64,000 nucleotides of DNA from Hyphomicrobiales bacterium (GCA_900471605.1 UCEY01000002.1:124001-188000), one strand, 5' to 3'; numbered from the stretch's first letter, positions 18,258 through 29,687 are shown. Notes: a model not told the origin generated them from the sequence alone. Made by a program: numbers and translations.

Positions 18258-19208
18258 ATGGCGAAAATCCGCAAGGTCGCGTTCCAGATGGACCATATCT
18301 CCGGCATCAACATTGCCGGCGATTCCACCTTCGCCATGGCGCTGGAAGCGCAGGCGCGCGGCTTCGAGCTCTTTCATTACACGCCCGACCGCCTGACCAT
18401 GCGCGACGGCAGGATCTTTGCCGCCGTCGAGCCGCTTCAGGTGCGCGACGTCAAGGGCGATCATTTCACGCTCGGCGAAAAGGAACGCGTCGACCTCTCG
18501 GAGATGGACGTGGTGCATCTGCGCCAGGATCCGCCCTTCGACATGGGCTATATCACCTCCACGCATATGCTCGAGCGCATTCACCCGAAGACGCTTGTCG
18601 TCAACGATCCGGCCTGGGTGCGAAACTCGCCGGAAAAGATCTTCGTCACCGAATTCGCCGACCTCATGCCGGCAACGCTGATCAGCCGCGACCCGGGCGA
18701 AATCGCCCGTTTCCGCGAAGAGATGGGCGATATCATCCTGAAGCCGCTTTACGGCAATGGCGGTGCCGGCGTGTTCCATTCCGCGCGCGACGACCGCAAT
18801 TTCACCTCGCTTCTCGAAATGTTCGGCCAGATGTATCGCGGCGAACCCTATATCGCCCAGGCCTATCTGCCGGCCGTGCGCAAGGGCGACAAGCGCATCC
18901 TCCTGGTGGACGGCGAGCCGGTCGGCGCGATCAACCGTGTTCCCGCCGAACATGACAGCCGGTCGAACATGCATGTCGGCGGCCGTGCGGAAGCAACGGA
19001 GATCACCCCGCGCGAAAAGGAAATCTGCGCCCGGATAGGACCCGCTTTGCGCGAACGAGGCTTCATCTTCGTCGGTATCGATGTCATCGGCGACTACATG
19101 ACCGAGATCAACGTCACATCCCCGACGGGTATTCGCGAGGTCAGAAAGTTCGGCGGCGCTGACGTCGCCGGGCTCCTCTGGGACGCAATCGAGGCCAAAC
19201 GCGCCTGA
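18258..19208 (+). CDS. gshB: Glutathione synthetase
   Basis: A 316-residue ATP-grasp enzyme joining gamma-glutamylcysteine and glycine to make glutathione in the cytoplasm. The sequence has the family start [20 protein letters not shown], the ATP-grasp stretch [16 protein letters not shown], and the C-terminal metal/ATP site [19 protein letters not shown]. Length is normal. ATG at 18258. Glutathione from this enzyme may supply the GST-fold proteins in the window, although FzlA probably does not use it. Confidence 0.95.
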   Translation: MAKIRKVAFQMDHISGINIAGDSTFAMALEAQARGFELFHYTPDRLTMRDGRIFAAVEPLQVRDVKGDHFTLGEKERVDLSEMDVVHLRQDPPFDMGYITSTHMLERIHPKTLVVNDPAWVRNSPEKIFVTEFADLMPATLISRDPGEIARFREEMGDIILKPLYGNGGAGVFHSARDDRNFTSLLEMFGQMYRGEPYIAQAYLPAVRKGDKRILLVDGEPVGAINRVPAEHDSRSNMHVGGRAEATEITPREKEICARIGPALRERGFIFVGIDVIGDYMTEINVTSPTGIREVRKFGGADVAGLLWDAIEAKRA

Positions 19209-19414
19209 TGCAGGCTGCCGGGGCAGCCGGCGTTTCTCATACGGTTCGCCTTTGTTCACGCGATACAACCGTCTGCAACCTGATTGCAGCGGGTGCGCGA
19301 AACTGTTCGATTAATGTTCTTGTTTTATTCCTTTTTCTATGCCAGATTGCAATTGCTGGCTCGGAAAGCGTGTATCGCTGACGTCCCGGACATGGTGTTA
19401 GGGGCGGGGTGGAT

Positions 19415-20950
19415 ATGGTTGCGCGTGTCAGCACGGTTGCATTCCAGGGCATAGAAGGAGTTCCGGTCGACGTGCAGGTCATGGTCGGGCCGGGCAAGAT
19501 CAACATGCATATCGTCGGCCTGCCCGACAAGGCGGTGGCCGAGAGCCGCGAACGGGTGCAGGCCGCGCTGCACGCCTCCGGCCTTGCCATGCCGCCGAAG
19601 AAGATCACCGTCAATCTGGCGCCCGCCGACCTCCCGAAAGAAGGTTCGCATTTCGACCTGCCGATCGCGCTGGCGCTGATGGCAGCGCTCGGTGCCGTGC
19701 CCGCAGATGCGCTCGCCGGTTATGTGGTGATCGGAGAACTCAATCTCGACGGCACGCTTGCGCCGGTTGCCGGGGCGCTTCCTGCGGCAATTGCAGCCAA
19801 TGCCTTGGGCAAAGGCCTGATCTGCCCGGCCGACAGCGGCGCGGAGGCTGCCTGGGCCGGCGCCGATATCAATATCATTGCGCCGCGCAGCCTGATCGCG
19901 CTCGCAAACCATTTCCGGGGAACCCAGGTCATATCGCGCCCGCAGCCGGCAATCCGTGCGCTGCCCGCCAATCTGCCGGATCTCGTCGATATCAAGGGGC
20001 AGGAAAGCGCCAAGCGGGCGTTGGAGGTCGCGGCCGCCGGCGGGCACAATCTCCTGATGGTCGGTCCTCCGGGCTCGGGCAAATCCATGCTGGCGGCGCG
20101 GCTGCCTTCGATCCTGCCGCCGTTGTCGGCCGCCGAGCTGCTGGAAGTGTCGATGATCCATTCGATCGCCGGCCAGCTTTCCGGCGGCAAGCTTTCCGAT
20201 CGCCGGCCTTACCGCACGCCGCATCATTCGGCGACCATGGCGGCACTCGTCGGCGGCGGCCTGCGCGCCAGGCCCGGCGAAGCGTCGCTTGCCCATCACG
20301 GCGTGCTGTTCCTCGACGAATTCCCGGAATTCTCGCCGCAGGTATTGGATGCGCTCCGCCAGCCCCTGGAGACCGGCGAATGCATCATCGCCCGCGCCAA
20401 TCATCGGGTCTCCTATCCTGCCAGCATCCAGCTCGTCGCCGCCATGAACCCGTGCCGCTGCGGCATGGCGGGTGAGCCCGGCCATTCCTGCGCCCGCGGG
20501 CCGAAATGTATGTCGGATTACCAGGGCCGCATTTCAGGCCCGCTGATGGATAGGATCGATATCCGCATCGACGTACCGGCCGTGTCCGCCGCCGATCTCA
20601 TTCGCCCGATGCCGGCGGAGCGGAGTGCGGATGTTGCCAGGCGCGTGGCGGCAGCGCGTGAAAGGCAGCGCGAGCGTTTCGAACAGGCCGGTTTCCCGCG
20701 CGTACTCACCAATGCCCGCTGCTCGACGGCATTGATTGAGAAGATCGCCGAACCCGACCCGGGCGGACTTCAGCTGCTGCGGGATGCGGCGGAAAAACTC
20801 AAGTTCTCCGCGCGCGGATACCATCGCATATTGAAGGTCGCCCGCACGCTTGCCGATCTCGACGGCAAGGACACGGTTGGCCGTATCCATCTTGCCGAGG
20901 CGATTTCCTACCGCATGGTGGGGGAGCGGCTGGCGACGGCGGCGGCATGA
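19415..20950 (+). CDS. comM: YifB/ComM family Mg-chelatase-like AAA ATPase
   Basis: A 511-residue protein with an N-terminal Lon-S16-like domain (VARVSTVAFQGIEGVPVDVQ, LAPADLPKEGSHFDLPIALA) and a central AAA+ domain: Walker A GPPGSGKSM, Walker B GVLFLDEFPEF, and a Mg-chelatase subunit-like C-terminus with AMNPCRCG and a cysteine set. ComM homologues are branch-migration helicases that help integrate incoming DNA during transformation. ATG at 19415 is preferred to a GTG six bases earlier because family members start VARVS. Confidence 0.9.
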   Translation: MVARVSTVAFQGIEGVPVDVQVMVGPGKINMHIVGLPDKAVAESRERVQAALHASGLAMPPKKITVNLAPADLPKEGSHFDLPIALALMAALGAVPADALAGYVVIGELNLDGTLAPVAGALPAAIAANALGKGLICPADSGAEAAWAGADINIIAPRSLIALANHFRGTQVISRPQPAIRALPANLPDLVDIKGQESAKRALEVAAAGGHNLLMVGPPGSGKSMLAARLPSILPPLSAAELLEVSMIHSIAGQLSGGKLSDRRPYRTPHHSATMAALVGGGLRARPGEASLAHHGVLFLDEFPEFSPQVLDALRQPLETGECIIARANHRVSYPASIQLVAAMNPCRCGMAGEPGHSCARGPKCMSDYQGRISGPLMDRIDIRIDVPAVSAADLIRPMPAERSADVARRVAAARERQRERFEQAGFPRVLTNARCSTALIEKIAEPDPGGLQLLRDAAEKLKFSARGYHRILKVARTLADLDGKDTVGRIHLAEAISYRMVGERLATAAA

Positions 20951-21090
20951 AGCGAAGGTTCGGGTGGGGTTTGCGAGGGCCGGGAGGTGGCGATGAATTT
21001 GCGCTGCAGCCAGGGCAGGTGGTCACAGATGACCAAGCTCCACTTAGGACCGCAACTTAGGCAGACGCGGATAGCATACCCTTCCGTCGG

Positions 21091-21193
21091 CATCCTCCGG
21101 CTTGACCCGAGGATCCATCCGCCTGGCGACGCACTCTAACGTAGTCAACCCCGGTGGGCTTGGCCGTGGATCCTCGGGTCGAGCCCGAGGATG
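21091..21193. repeat. Inverted pair of 27-bp intergenic palindromic repeats
   Basis: Left copy at 21091-21117 and right copy at 21167-21193 are inverted copies matching at 25 of 27 bases, sharing the core GACCCGAGGATCCA. Each copy is itself partly self-complementary. They lie in the 262-bp gap between the convergent comM and cysK genes and resemble the short repeats containing TGACCCGAGGATCC that are scattered between genes in many Rhizobiales. They may act as a bidirectional transcription end; no coding function is apparent. Confidence 0.75.
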
Positions 21194-21212
21194 ACGACCT
21201 GAAGAAGTGCAG

Positions 21213-22181
<969 letters not shown>

Positions 22182-22311
22182 GGTGCTTCTCCCTGAGATG
22201 TGAAGAGAAGTTAGGGCGTGTTCCCCACGAATGCCAGCAAGGCCGAACCCGACAGCAGGCGAAATGGAAATTTTGTTCCCGGAAGTGGTCGAGGATGAAA
22301 ATGCCGTTGCG

Positions 22312-22782
22312 TCAAAGGCCGGTGGAGCCGAAACCGCCCGCGCCGCGGACAGTAGCTGACGCTTCCGCTATCTCGGTGACCCGCACCTGGGTAACGGGCG
22401 CGATCACCATCTGGGCGATGCGCATGCCGCGCGTGATGATGAAATCCGCGTCGCCGAGATTGATCAGCAGCACCTTCACCTCGCCGCGGTAATCGCTGTC
22501 GATCGTGCCGGGCGTGTTGAGGCACGTGACGCCGTTCTTGAAGGCAAGCCCGGAACGCGGCCGGATCTGTGCCTCGAACCCGTCCGGGATCTCGAAGATG
22601 AAGCCGGTCGGCACCAGCGCCCGTTTGCCGGGCTCGATCGTCAGCGGTGCCTCGTCCTCGACCGCCGCGCGCAGGTCCATGCCGGCGGCGCCTGCGGTTT
22701 CATAGGCCGGCAGGTCGAGGCCGGCGCCATGCGCGAGACGGATGAGGTTCAGCTTCGGCGAGGATGGGGCGTGGATGTTCAT
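22312..22782 (-). CDS. dut: dUTP diphosphatase (dUTPase)
   Basis: A 156-residue trimeric enzyme that hydrolyses dUTP to dUMP, keeping uracil out of DNA and feeding dTMP synthesis. All five family motifs are present: [32 protein letters not shown] and [12 protein letters not shown] at 22782 gives the standard length; the open frame extends further but without family similarity. Divergent from prfC across 98 bp. Confidence 0.95.
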   Translation of the reverse strand: MNIHAPSSPKLNLIRLAHGAGLDLPAYETAGAAGMDLRAAVEDEAPLTIEPGKRALVPTGFIFEIPDGFEAQIRPRSGLAFKNGVTCLNTPGTIDSDYRGEVKVLLINLGDADFIITRGMRIAQMVIAPVTQVRVTEIAEASATVRGAGGFGSTGL

Positions 22783-22880
22783 GACGTCATTAGCCGACCC
22801 ACGGTCGCTCCGGTCAAACACGAATTGAAAGTTATCCACGGAGACGTTAGATACGCGGCAACGTAAAGGATCTGGAAAAA

Positions 22881-24464
22881 ATGCCCGAAACGATTGCCGA
22901 GGCGGTTTCCCGCCGTCGCACATTCGCAATTATTGCCCACCCGGACGCGGGCAAGACCACGCTCACGGAAAAACTGCTGCTGTTCGGCGGCGCCATCCAG
23001 CTCGCCGGCGAAGTCAAGGCGAAGAAGGACCGTATCCAGACCCGCTCGGACTGGATGAAGATCGAGCGCGAACGTGGCATCTCGGTCGTCACCTCGGTGA
23101 TGACCTTCGAATATGACGGCAACGTCTTCAATATCCTCGATACGCCCGGCCACGAAGACTTCGCCGACGATACCTACCGCACGCTGACGGCGGTGGATGC
23201 GGCGGTCATGGTCATCGACGCGGCCAAGGGTATCGAGCCGCGGACGCTGAAACTGTTCGAAGTCTGCCGCATGCGCGACATTCCGATCATCACCTTCATC
23301 AACAAGATGGACCGCGAAAGCCGCGATCCCTTCGAGATTCTCGACGAAGTCGAGGAGAAGCTGGCCCTCGACACCGCCCCGATCACCTGGCCGATCGGCC
23401 GCTCGAAGACTTTCTGCGGCTCCTATCATCTCGCCGAAAATACGGTGCGCGGATCCGATACCGAGGTGAAGGTCACGCCGGTCAACGGCCCGCAGAGCGT
23501 CGCCGACCGCCTGCCGGAAAACGAACGCGCCGCCTTCGTCGAGGAAACCGAGCTGGCGATCGAGGCCTGCCGCCCGTTCGACCGCAAGGCTTTTCTCGAA
23601 GGTCACATGACGCCGGTCTTCTTCGGCTCGGCGCTCAGGAATTTCGGTGTCCGCGATCTCATCGATGCGCTGGGCGATTTCGCCCCGCCGCCGCGCGACC
23701 AGGTGGCGGACATCCGCACGGTGCATGCGACCGACGACAAGATGACGGCTTTCGTCTTCAAGATCCAGGCGAACATGGATCCGAACCACCGCGACCGTAT
23801 CGCGTTTGCGCGCATCTGCTCCGGCAAGCTGGAGCGCGGCATGAAGGCGCGGCTATCGCGCACCGGCAAGCAGCTGGGGCTGACGGCGCCGCAATTCTTC
23901 TTCGCGTCACAACGCCAGCTGGCGGATACCGCCTATGCGGGCGATGTGGTCGGCATCCCGAACCACGGCACGCTGCGCATCGGCGATACGCTGACCGAGG
24001 GCGAACAGCTGGTATTCCAGGGCGTGCCGAACTTCTCGCCGGAGATCCTCCGCCGCGTGCGGCTGGAAGACGCCATGAAGGCGAAGAAGCTCAAGGAAGC
24101 CCTGCAGCAGATGGCTGAAGAGGGCGTCGTGCAGCTCTTCTCGCCGGAGGACGGCTCGCCGGCCATTGTCGGCGTCGTCGGCGCGCTGCAGCTCGATGTC
24201 CTGAAGGAACGGCTGCAGGGCGAATACGGCCTGCCGGTGTCCTTCGAAATGTCGCGCTTCTCGGTCTGCCGCTGGGTCTCTGCGGATCATCAAGCCGATC
24301 TCGACAAGTTCCTCACGGTCAAGCGCGGCGATATTGCCCGCGATCTCGATGGCGATCCGGTTTTCCTGGCTCAGGACAGCTTCTCGCTGCGCTACGAGTC
24401 GGAGCGTTACCCGGCGATCAAGATGGTCGCGATCAAGGAATATCACGTCGCCAAGGCGGCGTGA
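22881..24464 (+). CDS. prfC: Peptide chain release factor 3
   Basis: A 527-residue translational GTPase that frees RF1/RF2 from the ribosome after termination. G1 is [10 protein letters not shown], the switch region is [13 protein letters not shown]3 DTPGHEDF, G4 NKMDRE, and G5-like GRSKTFCG is visible. The domain order and length match RF3 rather than EF-G. ATG at 22881. Not every alphaproteobacterium carries RF3, but this copy looks intact. Confidence 0.94.
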   Translation: MPETIAEAVSRRRTFAIIAHPDAGKTTLTEKLLLFGGAIQLAGEVKAKKDRIQTRSDWMKIERERGISVVTSVMTFEYDGNVFNILDTPGHEDFADDTYRTLTAVDAAVMVIDAAKGIEPRTLKLFEVCRMRDIPIITFINKMDRESRDPFEILDEVEEKLALDTAPITWPIGRSKTFCGSYHLAENTVRGSDTEVKVTPVNGPQSVADRLPENERAAFVEETELAIEACRPFDRKAFLEGHMTPVFFGSALRNFGVRDLIDALGDFAPPPRDQVADIRTVHATDDKMTAFVFKIQANMDPNHRDRIAFARICSGKLERGMKARLSRTGKQLGLTAPQFFFASQRQLADTAYAGDVVGIPNHGTLRIGDTLTEGEQLVFQGVPNFSPEILRRVRLEDAMKAKKLKEALQQMAEEGVVQLFSPEDGSPAIVGVVGALQLDVLKERLQGEYGLPVSFEMSRFSVCRWVSADHQADLDKFLTVKRGDIARDLDGDPVFLAQDSFSLRYESERYPAIKMVAIKEYHVAKAA

Positions 24465-24479
24465 TATCCTTCCGCCGCT

Positions 24480-25424
24480 TTAGCCGAACTTGACCGCGGT
24501 CGTGTTGGAACCGCAGACGAGCACGCAAACGCGTTCCTGCGGGCCGGGAACATATTTGCCGGACAAAAGGGCGGCGAACGCCGCTGCGCCGCCCGGCTCG
24601 GCGACCACGCGCGCGCCGGCCCACAGAGCCTTCTGAGCGGCAAGGATCTCGTCATCCGTCACCAGGACCGGTGGCTGAACGAATTTCCGGGCAACGGGGA
24701 ACATCAGTTCGCCCACCTGTTTCGGGGCAAGCGAATCCGCAGCGATGCCGCCGGCTGGCGCGTCCACCGGGTGACCGGCCTTGAAGGCTTCGTAAAGGGT
24801 GGGCGCCCCGTCGGATTCCACGGCGACGATCTTCACCCGACCGCGGAACCAGGAGGCGATGCCGCCGATCAATCCGCCGCCGCCGACCGCGACCAGCAGG
24901 GTCGTCATCTCGGGCAGGTCGTCCTCGATCTCCTTGCCGAGCGTGCCCTGGCCGAGCAGGGTCTCCTCCTGGTCATAGGCATGCACGGCGATCGCCCCGC
25001 TCGTTGCGACATAGGCCTGGCTCGCAGCCAGAGCATCGTTGTAGCGATCGCCGCCGACCACCAGTTCCGCCCCGTAGGAGCGGATGAGATCGATTTTCGC
25101 CTGCGAGGCCACGCTCGGTACGAAAATATGCGCCGGCACGCCGAGCCGCATCGCTGCATAGGCGACCGCAGCGCCATGATTGCCCCCGGACGCGGCAACA
25201 ACGCCCGCAGCCTCAACCTTTCGCGTCAGCAGATTGGTGAAGGCGCCGCGGGCCTTGAACGAACCGGAATGCTGCAGCAGTTCGAGCTTCAGGTCGACCG
25301 GAAGCGGCGTTGCGCCGAAATCCCGCATGTCGACGCTCATGAGCGGCGTGCGGCGGATATGCGGGCGGATGAGCTTTTCGGTTTCCGCGATACGTTCGGG
25401 CGTGACGGTATTTTCGATCGACAT
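24480..25424 (-). CDS. Serine/threonine dehydratase-type PLP enzyme
   Basis: A 314-residue fold-type II PLP enzyme. The cofactor lysine is in HSGSFKARGAF, the asparagine loop is SGGNHGAAVAYAA, and the glycine cup is VAVGGGGLIGGIA. It lacks the C-terminal ACT regulatory domain of biosynthetic IlvA, so it is the short catabolic type; threonine or serine deamination, or a serine racemase, are all possible. ATG at 25424. It converges on prfC with 15 bp between. Confidence 0.85.
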   Translation of the reverse strand: MSIENTVTPERIAETEKLIRPHIRRTPLMSVDMRDFGATPLPVDLKLELLQHSGSFKARGAFTNLLTRKVEAAGVVAASGGNHGAAVAYAAMRLGVPAHIFVPSVASQAKIDLIRSYGAELVVGGDRYNDALAASQAYVATSGAIAVHAYDQEETLLGQGTLGKEIEDDLPEMTTLLVAVGGGGLIGGIASWFRGRVKIVAVESDGAPTLYEAFKAGHPVDAPAGGIAADSLAPKQVGELMFPVARKFVQPPVLVTDDEILAAQKALWAGARVVAEPGGAAAFAALLSGKYVPGPQERVCVLVCGSNTTAVKFG

Positions 25425-25486
25425 GATGGCCTCTTGGGAATGGAACGGTCATGGGTATCCGGCAAAGCGCCGAAATGAAAGACCCT

Positions 25487-26392
25487 TCAGCCGCCGATCC
25501 GTTCGCTGAGAAAATCGACCACGGCACGCACCGCGGGAAGCTGCCCGCGCCGGTGGGGCATCAGGATCGTGGTGGTGATGCTGCCTGCGGTCCAGTCCGG
25601 CAGCAGGCGCACGAGCCTGCCCTCGGCGAGCGCACCCCGGCAGACCGATATGGGCAGGCAGGTGAGGCCGAGCCCCGCCAGCGCCGCCTTCATCATCACC
25701 ATAGGCTCGTCGGCGGAAAAGACCGGTTTCGGATTTGCCGCCACCTCTTCGCCAGCTCCGGATGCGAGGCGCCATGTATTGTCCGTCTGGCCGGCGGTCA
25801 CGGCCCTGTGCGCATCCAGGTCCTCCGGCCGCAAGGGCTCGCCATGAATGCGAACATAGTCCGGCGAAGCGACCACGAAGAACGGGTGTGTCGCGAGCTT
25901 CTTCTGCAGCAACGTCGAATCCGGCAGCGGCGCCTGATGGCTGCGCACCGCGATATCGAACCCCTCCTGCACGATATCGACGAACCTGTCGCTGACATGC
26001 AGCGACAAGTGCAGCTTCGGGTAAAGCATCGACAGCTCGGCAAGGTGATCGGCGAGCACGAATTGCGCGGTCGGTACCGCGGCCGTCATCCGCACGATGC
26101 CGCTCGGCTCGCCGAGATGGGTGCGCACGATCGTTTGCGCCATCTCCGCCTCGATGACCGACGCCTGCGCATGCCGGTAGAAATCCCGACCGAGATCGGT
26201 CAGCGAGAAACTGCGGGATGTCCGCTGGATCAGCCGTACACCGAGCCGGTCTTCGAGTTCCGCCACTCGTTTGCTGACCGTGGATTTCGGCACGCCGAGC
26301 CGGCGACCGGCGGCGGAAAAACCGCCATGTTCCACGGCCTGGACGAAGAAATAGAGATCGTTGAGGTTCGGCAGCGTCATCTCAGCTTCCAT
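25487..26392 (-). CDS. LysR-family transcriptional regulator
   Basis: A 301-residue LysR protein: N-terminal winged helix-turn-helix (about residues 6-65, with FSAAGRRLGVPKSTVSKRVAELE) and a C-terminal co-inducer domain. ATG at 26392 or 26380; the second is preceded by GGAAG. It is divergent from the GST gene at 26490 with 97 bp between, the usual arrangement for a LysR protein and its target. The inducing ligand is unknown. Confidence 0.88.
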   Translation of the reverse strand: MEAEMTLPNLNDLYFFVQAVEHGGFSAAGRRLGVPKSTVSKRVAELEDRLGVRLIQRTSRSFSLTDLGRDFYRHAQASVIEAEMAQTIVRTHLGEPSGIVRMTAAVPTAQFVLADHLAELSMLYPKLHLSLHVSDRFVDIVQEGFDIAVRSHQAPLPDSTLLQKKLATHPFFVVASPDYVRIHGEPLRPEDLDAHRAVTAGQTDNTWRLASGAGEEVAANPKPVFSADEPMVMMKAALAGLGLTCLPISVCRGALAEGRLVRLLPDWTAGSITTTILMPHRRGQLPAVRAVVDFLSERIGG

Positions 26393-26489
26393 ACATGTGG
26401 ACTTAAAGGCGGAGAATGGAAGACTACCGCATCATCGTCCATGGAATCATATTGCCGGCGTCCCCAAGTTTCAATCATGGAGCAAGCAA

Positions 26490-27197
26490 ATGACACCGAT
26501 CCTGTTTTATGGCGTGCCGGAAGGATGTTCCTTCGGCTCGATCGTCGCCCTCGAATGGACCGGCGCGCCCTATCGGCTGTGCCGCATCGAAATGCCGGCG
26601 GTGGTTTCGAGCGATACCTACAAGCCGGTCAATCCGGTCGGCGAGACGCCGTCGCTGATGCTGCCGGACGGTCGGTTGATCAGCGAGAGCATGGCGATCC
26701 TCAACCACATCGCTGCCCGTACCGTCGGCAAGGGCTGGGGCTTCGATCCGAAGTCGGAGAAATTCGACCGGTTGAATCAGATGCTGGCTTTCCTGAATAC
26801 CGGTTTCTTCAATGCCTTCGGCCCGCTCTGGCACGCTGTCGAGCACGAGATGGAGCCGCAGGCCAAGGAGGCCCTTCGCGCTTACGGCATCGCCAAGGTG
26901 GAGAAGGCGCATTCGCATCTCGAAAAGCTTCTCGCCGGTCGGGAGTGGCTTGTCGGCGACGAGAAGAGTTTCGCAGACGCCTATTTCGCCGGCATCGCCC
27001 GCTGGAACGATTTCCACCAGGTCGTTGACCGTCGGCAGTTTCCGGCGCTCAACGCGCTTTACGAACGCCTGCAGCAGGACGCGGCGGTGCGGTTCGCCTG
27101 GGCCATCGAGCATCAGGAAGAGGCGCAGACGAGTGGCCGGTTTCTCGGCCACGTGAGCCTTCAAGAAGCGCTCGGATCCCTGAAGCAGGCCGCGTAA
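26490..27197 (+). CDS. Glutathione S-transferase family protein
   Basis: A 235-residue GST-fold protein: N-terminal thioredoxin-like domain with FYGVPEGCSFGSIVALEW and NPVGETPSLMLPDGRLISESMAILNHI, and helical C-terminal domain with GREWLVGDEKSFADAYFAGIARW. The Cys-Ser-Phe after PEG sits where catalytic Ser or Cys occurs in bacterial GSTs. Probable detoxification enzyme; substrate unknown. ATG at 26490 with GGAG seven bases before. Likely controlled by the divergent LysR gene. Confidence 0.85.
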   Translation: MTPILFYGVPEGCSFGSIVALEWTGAPYRLCRIEMPAVVSSDTYKPVNPVGETPSLMLPDGRLISESMAILNHIAARTVGKGWGFDPKSEKFDRLNQMLAFLNTGFFNAFGPLWHAVEHEMEPQAKEALRAYGIAKVEKAHSHLEKLLAGREWLVGDEKSFADAYFAGIARWNDFHQVVDRRQFPALNALYERLQQDAAVRFAWAIEHQEEAQTSGRFLGHVSLQEALGSLKQAA

Positions 27198-27282
27198 CGA
27201 CCGATATCGACGCGCATATGTCTCTTCGCGGCGCCCTCGGTGGCGCCGCGGCCTCGTCGATTTTGCCGTTCAGGATATCCGT

Positions 27283-28659
27283 TTACGCCGCGGTGAGGTC
27301 CTTGAGGAAATCGTCGCACCAGCGCGTCACGTCATGTTCGAGGAGATGTTCCATCATCCGGCTCCAGCGTTCCTTGCGTTCTTCGATCGGCATGTTGATG
27401 CCGCGTGCAATCGCATTCGCGGTGCCTTCTATGTCATAGGGATTGACCAGCAGCGCCCCGCGCAGTTCGCGCGCGGCGCCCGCAAACCGCGACAGCACCA
27501 GAACGCCCGGGTTTTCCGGGTCCTGTGCCGCGACATATTCCTTGGCGACGAGGTTCATGCCGTCGCGCAGCGGCGTGACGAGCCCGATTCTTGCGAGCCG
27601 ATAGAGACCCGCCAGAACCGGCCTGCCGATCGAGCGGTTGATGTAGCGGATCGGGACCCAGTCCACGGTGCCGATCGCACCGTTCACCCGGCCGGCCTGT
27701 TCGGCGACCATGCGCTGCATCTGCTCGTATTCCGGCACTTCCGAGCGGGATTTCGGGGTGATCTGCAGGTAGGTGACACGGTTATGGTGGGCCGGATTGG
27801 ATTTGACGAAGTGTTCGAAAGCGTCGATGCGCTGGGTGATGCCCTTGGAATAATCCAGCCGGTCGACGCCGATGATCAGGTCGCGGCCTTCGATGCTCTG
27901 TTTGGCTTTTCGCACGATGATATTGCTGGCCGCTTTCTTCGCATATTCGGCAAACGCGGCGGTCTCGATGCCGATCGAATAGAAGCCGCCCTTGAATGTG
28001 CGCCCGTAGGAGCTCAGCTTGCCCCCTTCCAGGGCATCGCCGATGCCTTCGCGCACGAGCCCTCCGACGAAATTGGCAAGGTCGTGGTCTGTCTGGAATC
28101 CGACGAGATCGTAATACGACAACCCCCTCATGATCTCCTCGTGAACCGGCATGGTGAACAGCACGTCGGCCGGCGGCCAGGGGATATGCAGGAAGAAGCC
28201 GATCCTGTTCTTGAGGCCCATCTGGCGCAGTTCCGCGGCAAGCGGGATCAGGTGATAGTCATGGATCCAGATGACGTCGTCTTCCTGGATGAGCGGCGCC
28301 AGCCGGTGGGCGAAGAAACGGTTGACGCGGAAATATCCCGCCATTTCCTTGCGCCCGTATTCCGCCAGGTCCATCCGGTAATGACAGATCGGCCAGAGCA
28401 CCCGGTTGGCGAAGCCGTGGTAGTACTCCTCGACATCCGTCTTGGTGAGATCGGTCAGCGCATAGGTGATGTTGCCATGCTGCTGCATATCGAGCGGCGC
28501 CGGCTCCTTCGCTCCGCTGGATTTGCCGGACCATCCCATCCAGATGCCGCCGTGCTCCTCCAGTGCGGCCTGCAGCGCGACGGCCAGTCCGCCGGCGGGA
28601 GCCTCGCCGCTCTTTTGCGGAAGGGAGACACGGTTCGAAACGACGACAAGTCGGCTCAA
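27283..28659 (-). CDS. otsA: Trehalose-6-phosphate synthase
   Basis: A 458-residue GT20 glycosyltransferase making trehalose 6-phosphate from UDP-glucose and glucose 6-phosphate. Motifs include VVVSNRVSLP, GGLAVAL, WIHDYHLIPLA, GVDRLDYSKGI and the nucleotide-sugar site LRDGMNLVAKEYVA. The frame opens with TTG at 28659, preceded by AAAGGA at good spacing. It lies 17 bp downstream of otsB, so the two form an otsB-otsA operon for osmotic and desiccation protection. Confidence 0.94.
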   Translation of the reverse strand: MSRLVVVSNRVSLPQKSGEAPAGGLAVALQAALEEHGGIWMGWSGKSSGAKEPAPLDMQQHGNITYALTDLTKTDVEEYYHGFANRVLWPICHYRMDLAEYGRKEMAGYFRVNRFFAHRLAPLIQEDDVIWIHDYHLIPLAAELRQMGLKNRIGFFLHIPWPPADVLFTMPVHEEIMRGLSYYDLVGFQTDHDLANFVGGLVREGIGDALEGGKLSSYGRTFKGGFYSIGIETAAFAEYAKKAASNIIVRKAKQSIEGRDLIIGVDRLDYSKGITQRIDAFEHFVKSNPAHHNRVTYLQITPKSRSEVPEYEQMQRMVAEQAGRVNGAIGTVDWVPIRYINRSIGRPVLAGLYRLARIGLVTPLRDGMNLVAKEYVAAQDPENPGVLVLSRFAGAARELRGALLVNPYDIEGTANAIARGINMPIEERKERWSRMMEHLLEHDVTRWCDDFLKDLTAA

Positions 28660-28676
28660 GATATTGTCCTTTCAAC

Positions 28677-29492
28677 TCAGGCGGAGGCGGGTTTTATGCC
28701 ACTCGCCAGGGCGGTGATCGCTGCGCGCAAAGCTGCAGCAGAGGGCAGGGTGGATTTTGCCAGGGTCTCTGCCGCGGTTTCGGCAATGCGGATGGAATGG
28801 CCGCCAAGCTCGTTGGCGGCGCGGAACATCGCCTCGTCGGTGACGTCGTCGCCGATGGCGATCGGCGCGCGGCCCCTGAACGGTGGCTGATCGAGGAAGG
28901 CCCGCAGGGCGTGGCCCTTGCTGGCCTGGGCAGGCCGGATCTCCATCACCATCTTGCCATGCTGGAGCGTAAACCGCGGTCCTGCCATGGCGAGGTAATG
29001 CGGCATGGCAGCCTCCACCGCTTCCCGCTGTTCCGGCGCCTGCCGGTAATGAGCGGCAACCGCGGCGCCCTTGTCCTCCACCAGGACACCCGGCCATTGT
29101 CGCGCCTCGCGGGCCAGTGCCGCCTTCAGATCCCCGAAGGCGGCATCCACTTCGATCCTGTTGATCGTGCCGGTGGGGTCGCGGCGCTCGGCGCCGTGCA
29201 GGCCTGCAACGGGAAATTTGTACGGCGTGAAAAGCTGGTCCGCATAGACAAGCGCACGGCCCGTAACCAGCGCCAGCGCGCCGCCGAGCTTCACGGAAAG
29301 ACGATGCAGGTTTTCCGGAAGATCCGGTGGGATACGGATCCCGTCCGGGGTCCCGGCAAGATCGATCAAGGTGCCGTCGATATCGAGAAACAGGGCCCAC
29401 CGCTCCGGTTCGAGCGCGAGTCCGGCAAGAATGGGATCGCCCGACGGGAGCACTTCTGCCGTGTCCGGGCTCGACTGTTCTTTACGCGACAT
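28677..29492 (-). CDS. otsB: Trehalose-phosphatase
   Basis: A 271-residue HAD-superfamily phosphatase that dephosphorylates trehalose 6-phosphate. HAD motif I is LFLDIDGTLIDLA near residue 36-48; the cap region holds GLHGAERRDP; motif IV is AIGDDVTDEAMFRAANELGG. ATG at 29492. First gene of the otsB-otsA pair. Confidence 0.93.
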   Translation of the reverse strand: MSRKEQSSPDTAEVLPSGDPILAGLALEPERWALFLDIDGTLIDLAGTPDGIRIPPDLPENLHRLSVKLGGALALVTGRALVYADQLFTPYKFPVAGLHGAERRDPTGTINRIEVDAAFGDLKAALAREARQWPGVLVEDKGAAVAAHYRQAPEQREAVEAAMPHYLAMAGPRFTLQHGKMVMEIRPAQASKGHALRAFLDQPPFRGRAPIAIGDDVTDEAMFRAANELGGHSIRIAETAAETLAKSTLPSAAALRAAITALASGIKPASA

Positions 29493-29687
29493 GGGGGCCT
29501 ATCTAGGCCGCGAAAACGCGGCGGCAACCTCGAAAGACCACAGCCTGTCGCAAAAAGTGATACCGGCTTTGCCAAAAAACCGTCATGAAGCTATCGAATT
29601 CATGTTTCGTTAAGCGTTTGTCGAGACGCTGAACTTGTTGGATTTTCAGGCCGCGGACGGGCGGCAATGTCGGGAGCAGAAAGACCC

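Noticed and set aside
18189..19289. Shared 11-mer CCTGATTGCAG upstream of gshB (18189) and comM (19279)
   Set aside because: An 11-base repeat is expected many times by chance in 64 kb, and positions relative to the genes differ.
25451..27028. Plus-strand open frame of 525 codons opposite the LysR gene
   Set aside because: Antisense to a clear LysR protein and then out of frame with the GST gene; no recognisable domain.
27334..28890. Plus-strand open frame of 518 codons opposite otsA
   Set aside because: Antisense to otsA with all catalytic motifs; shadow composition.
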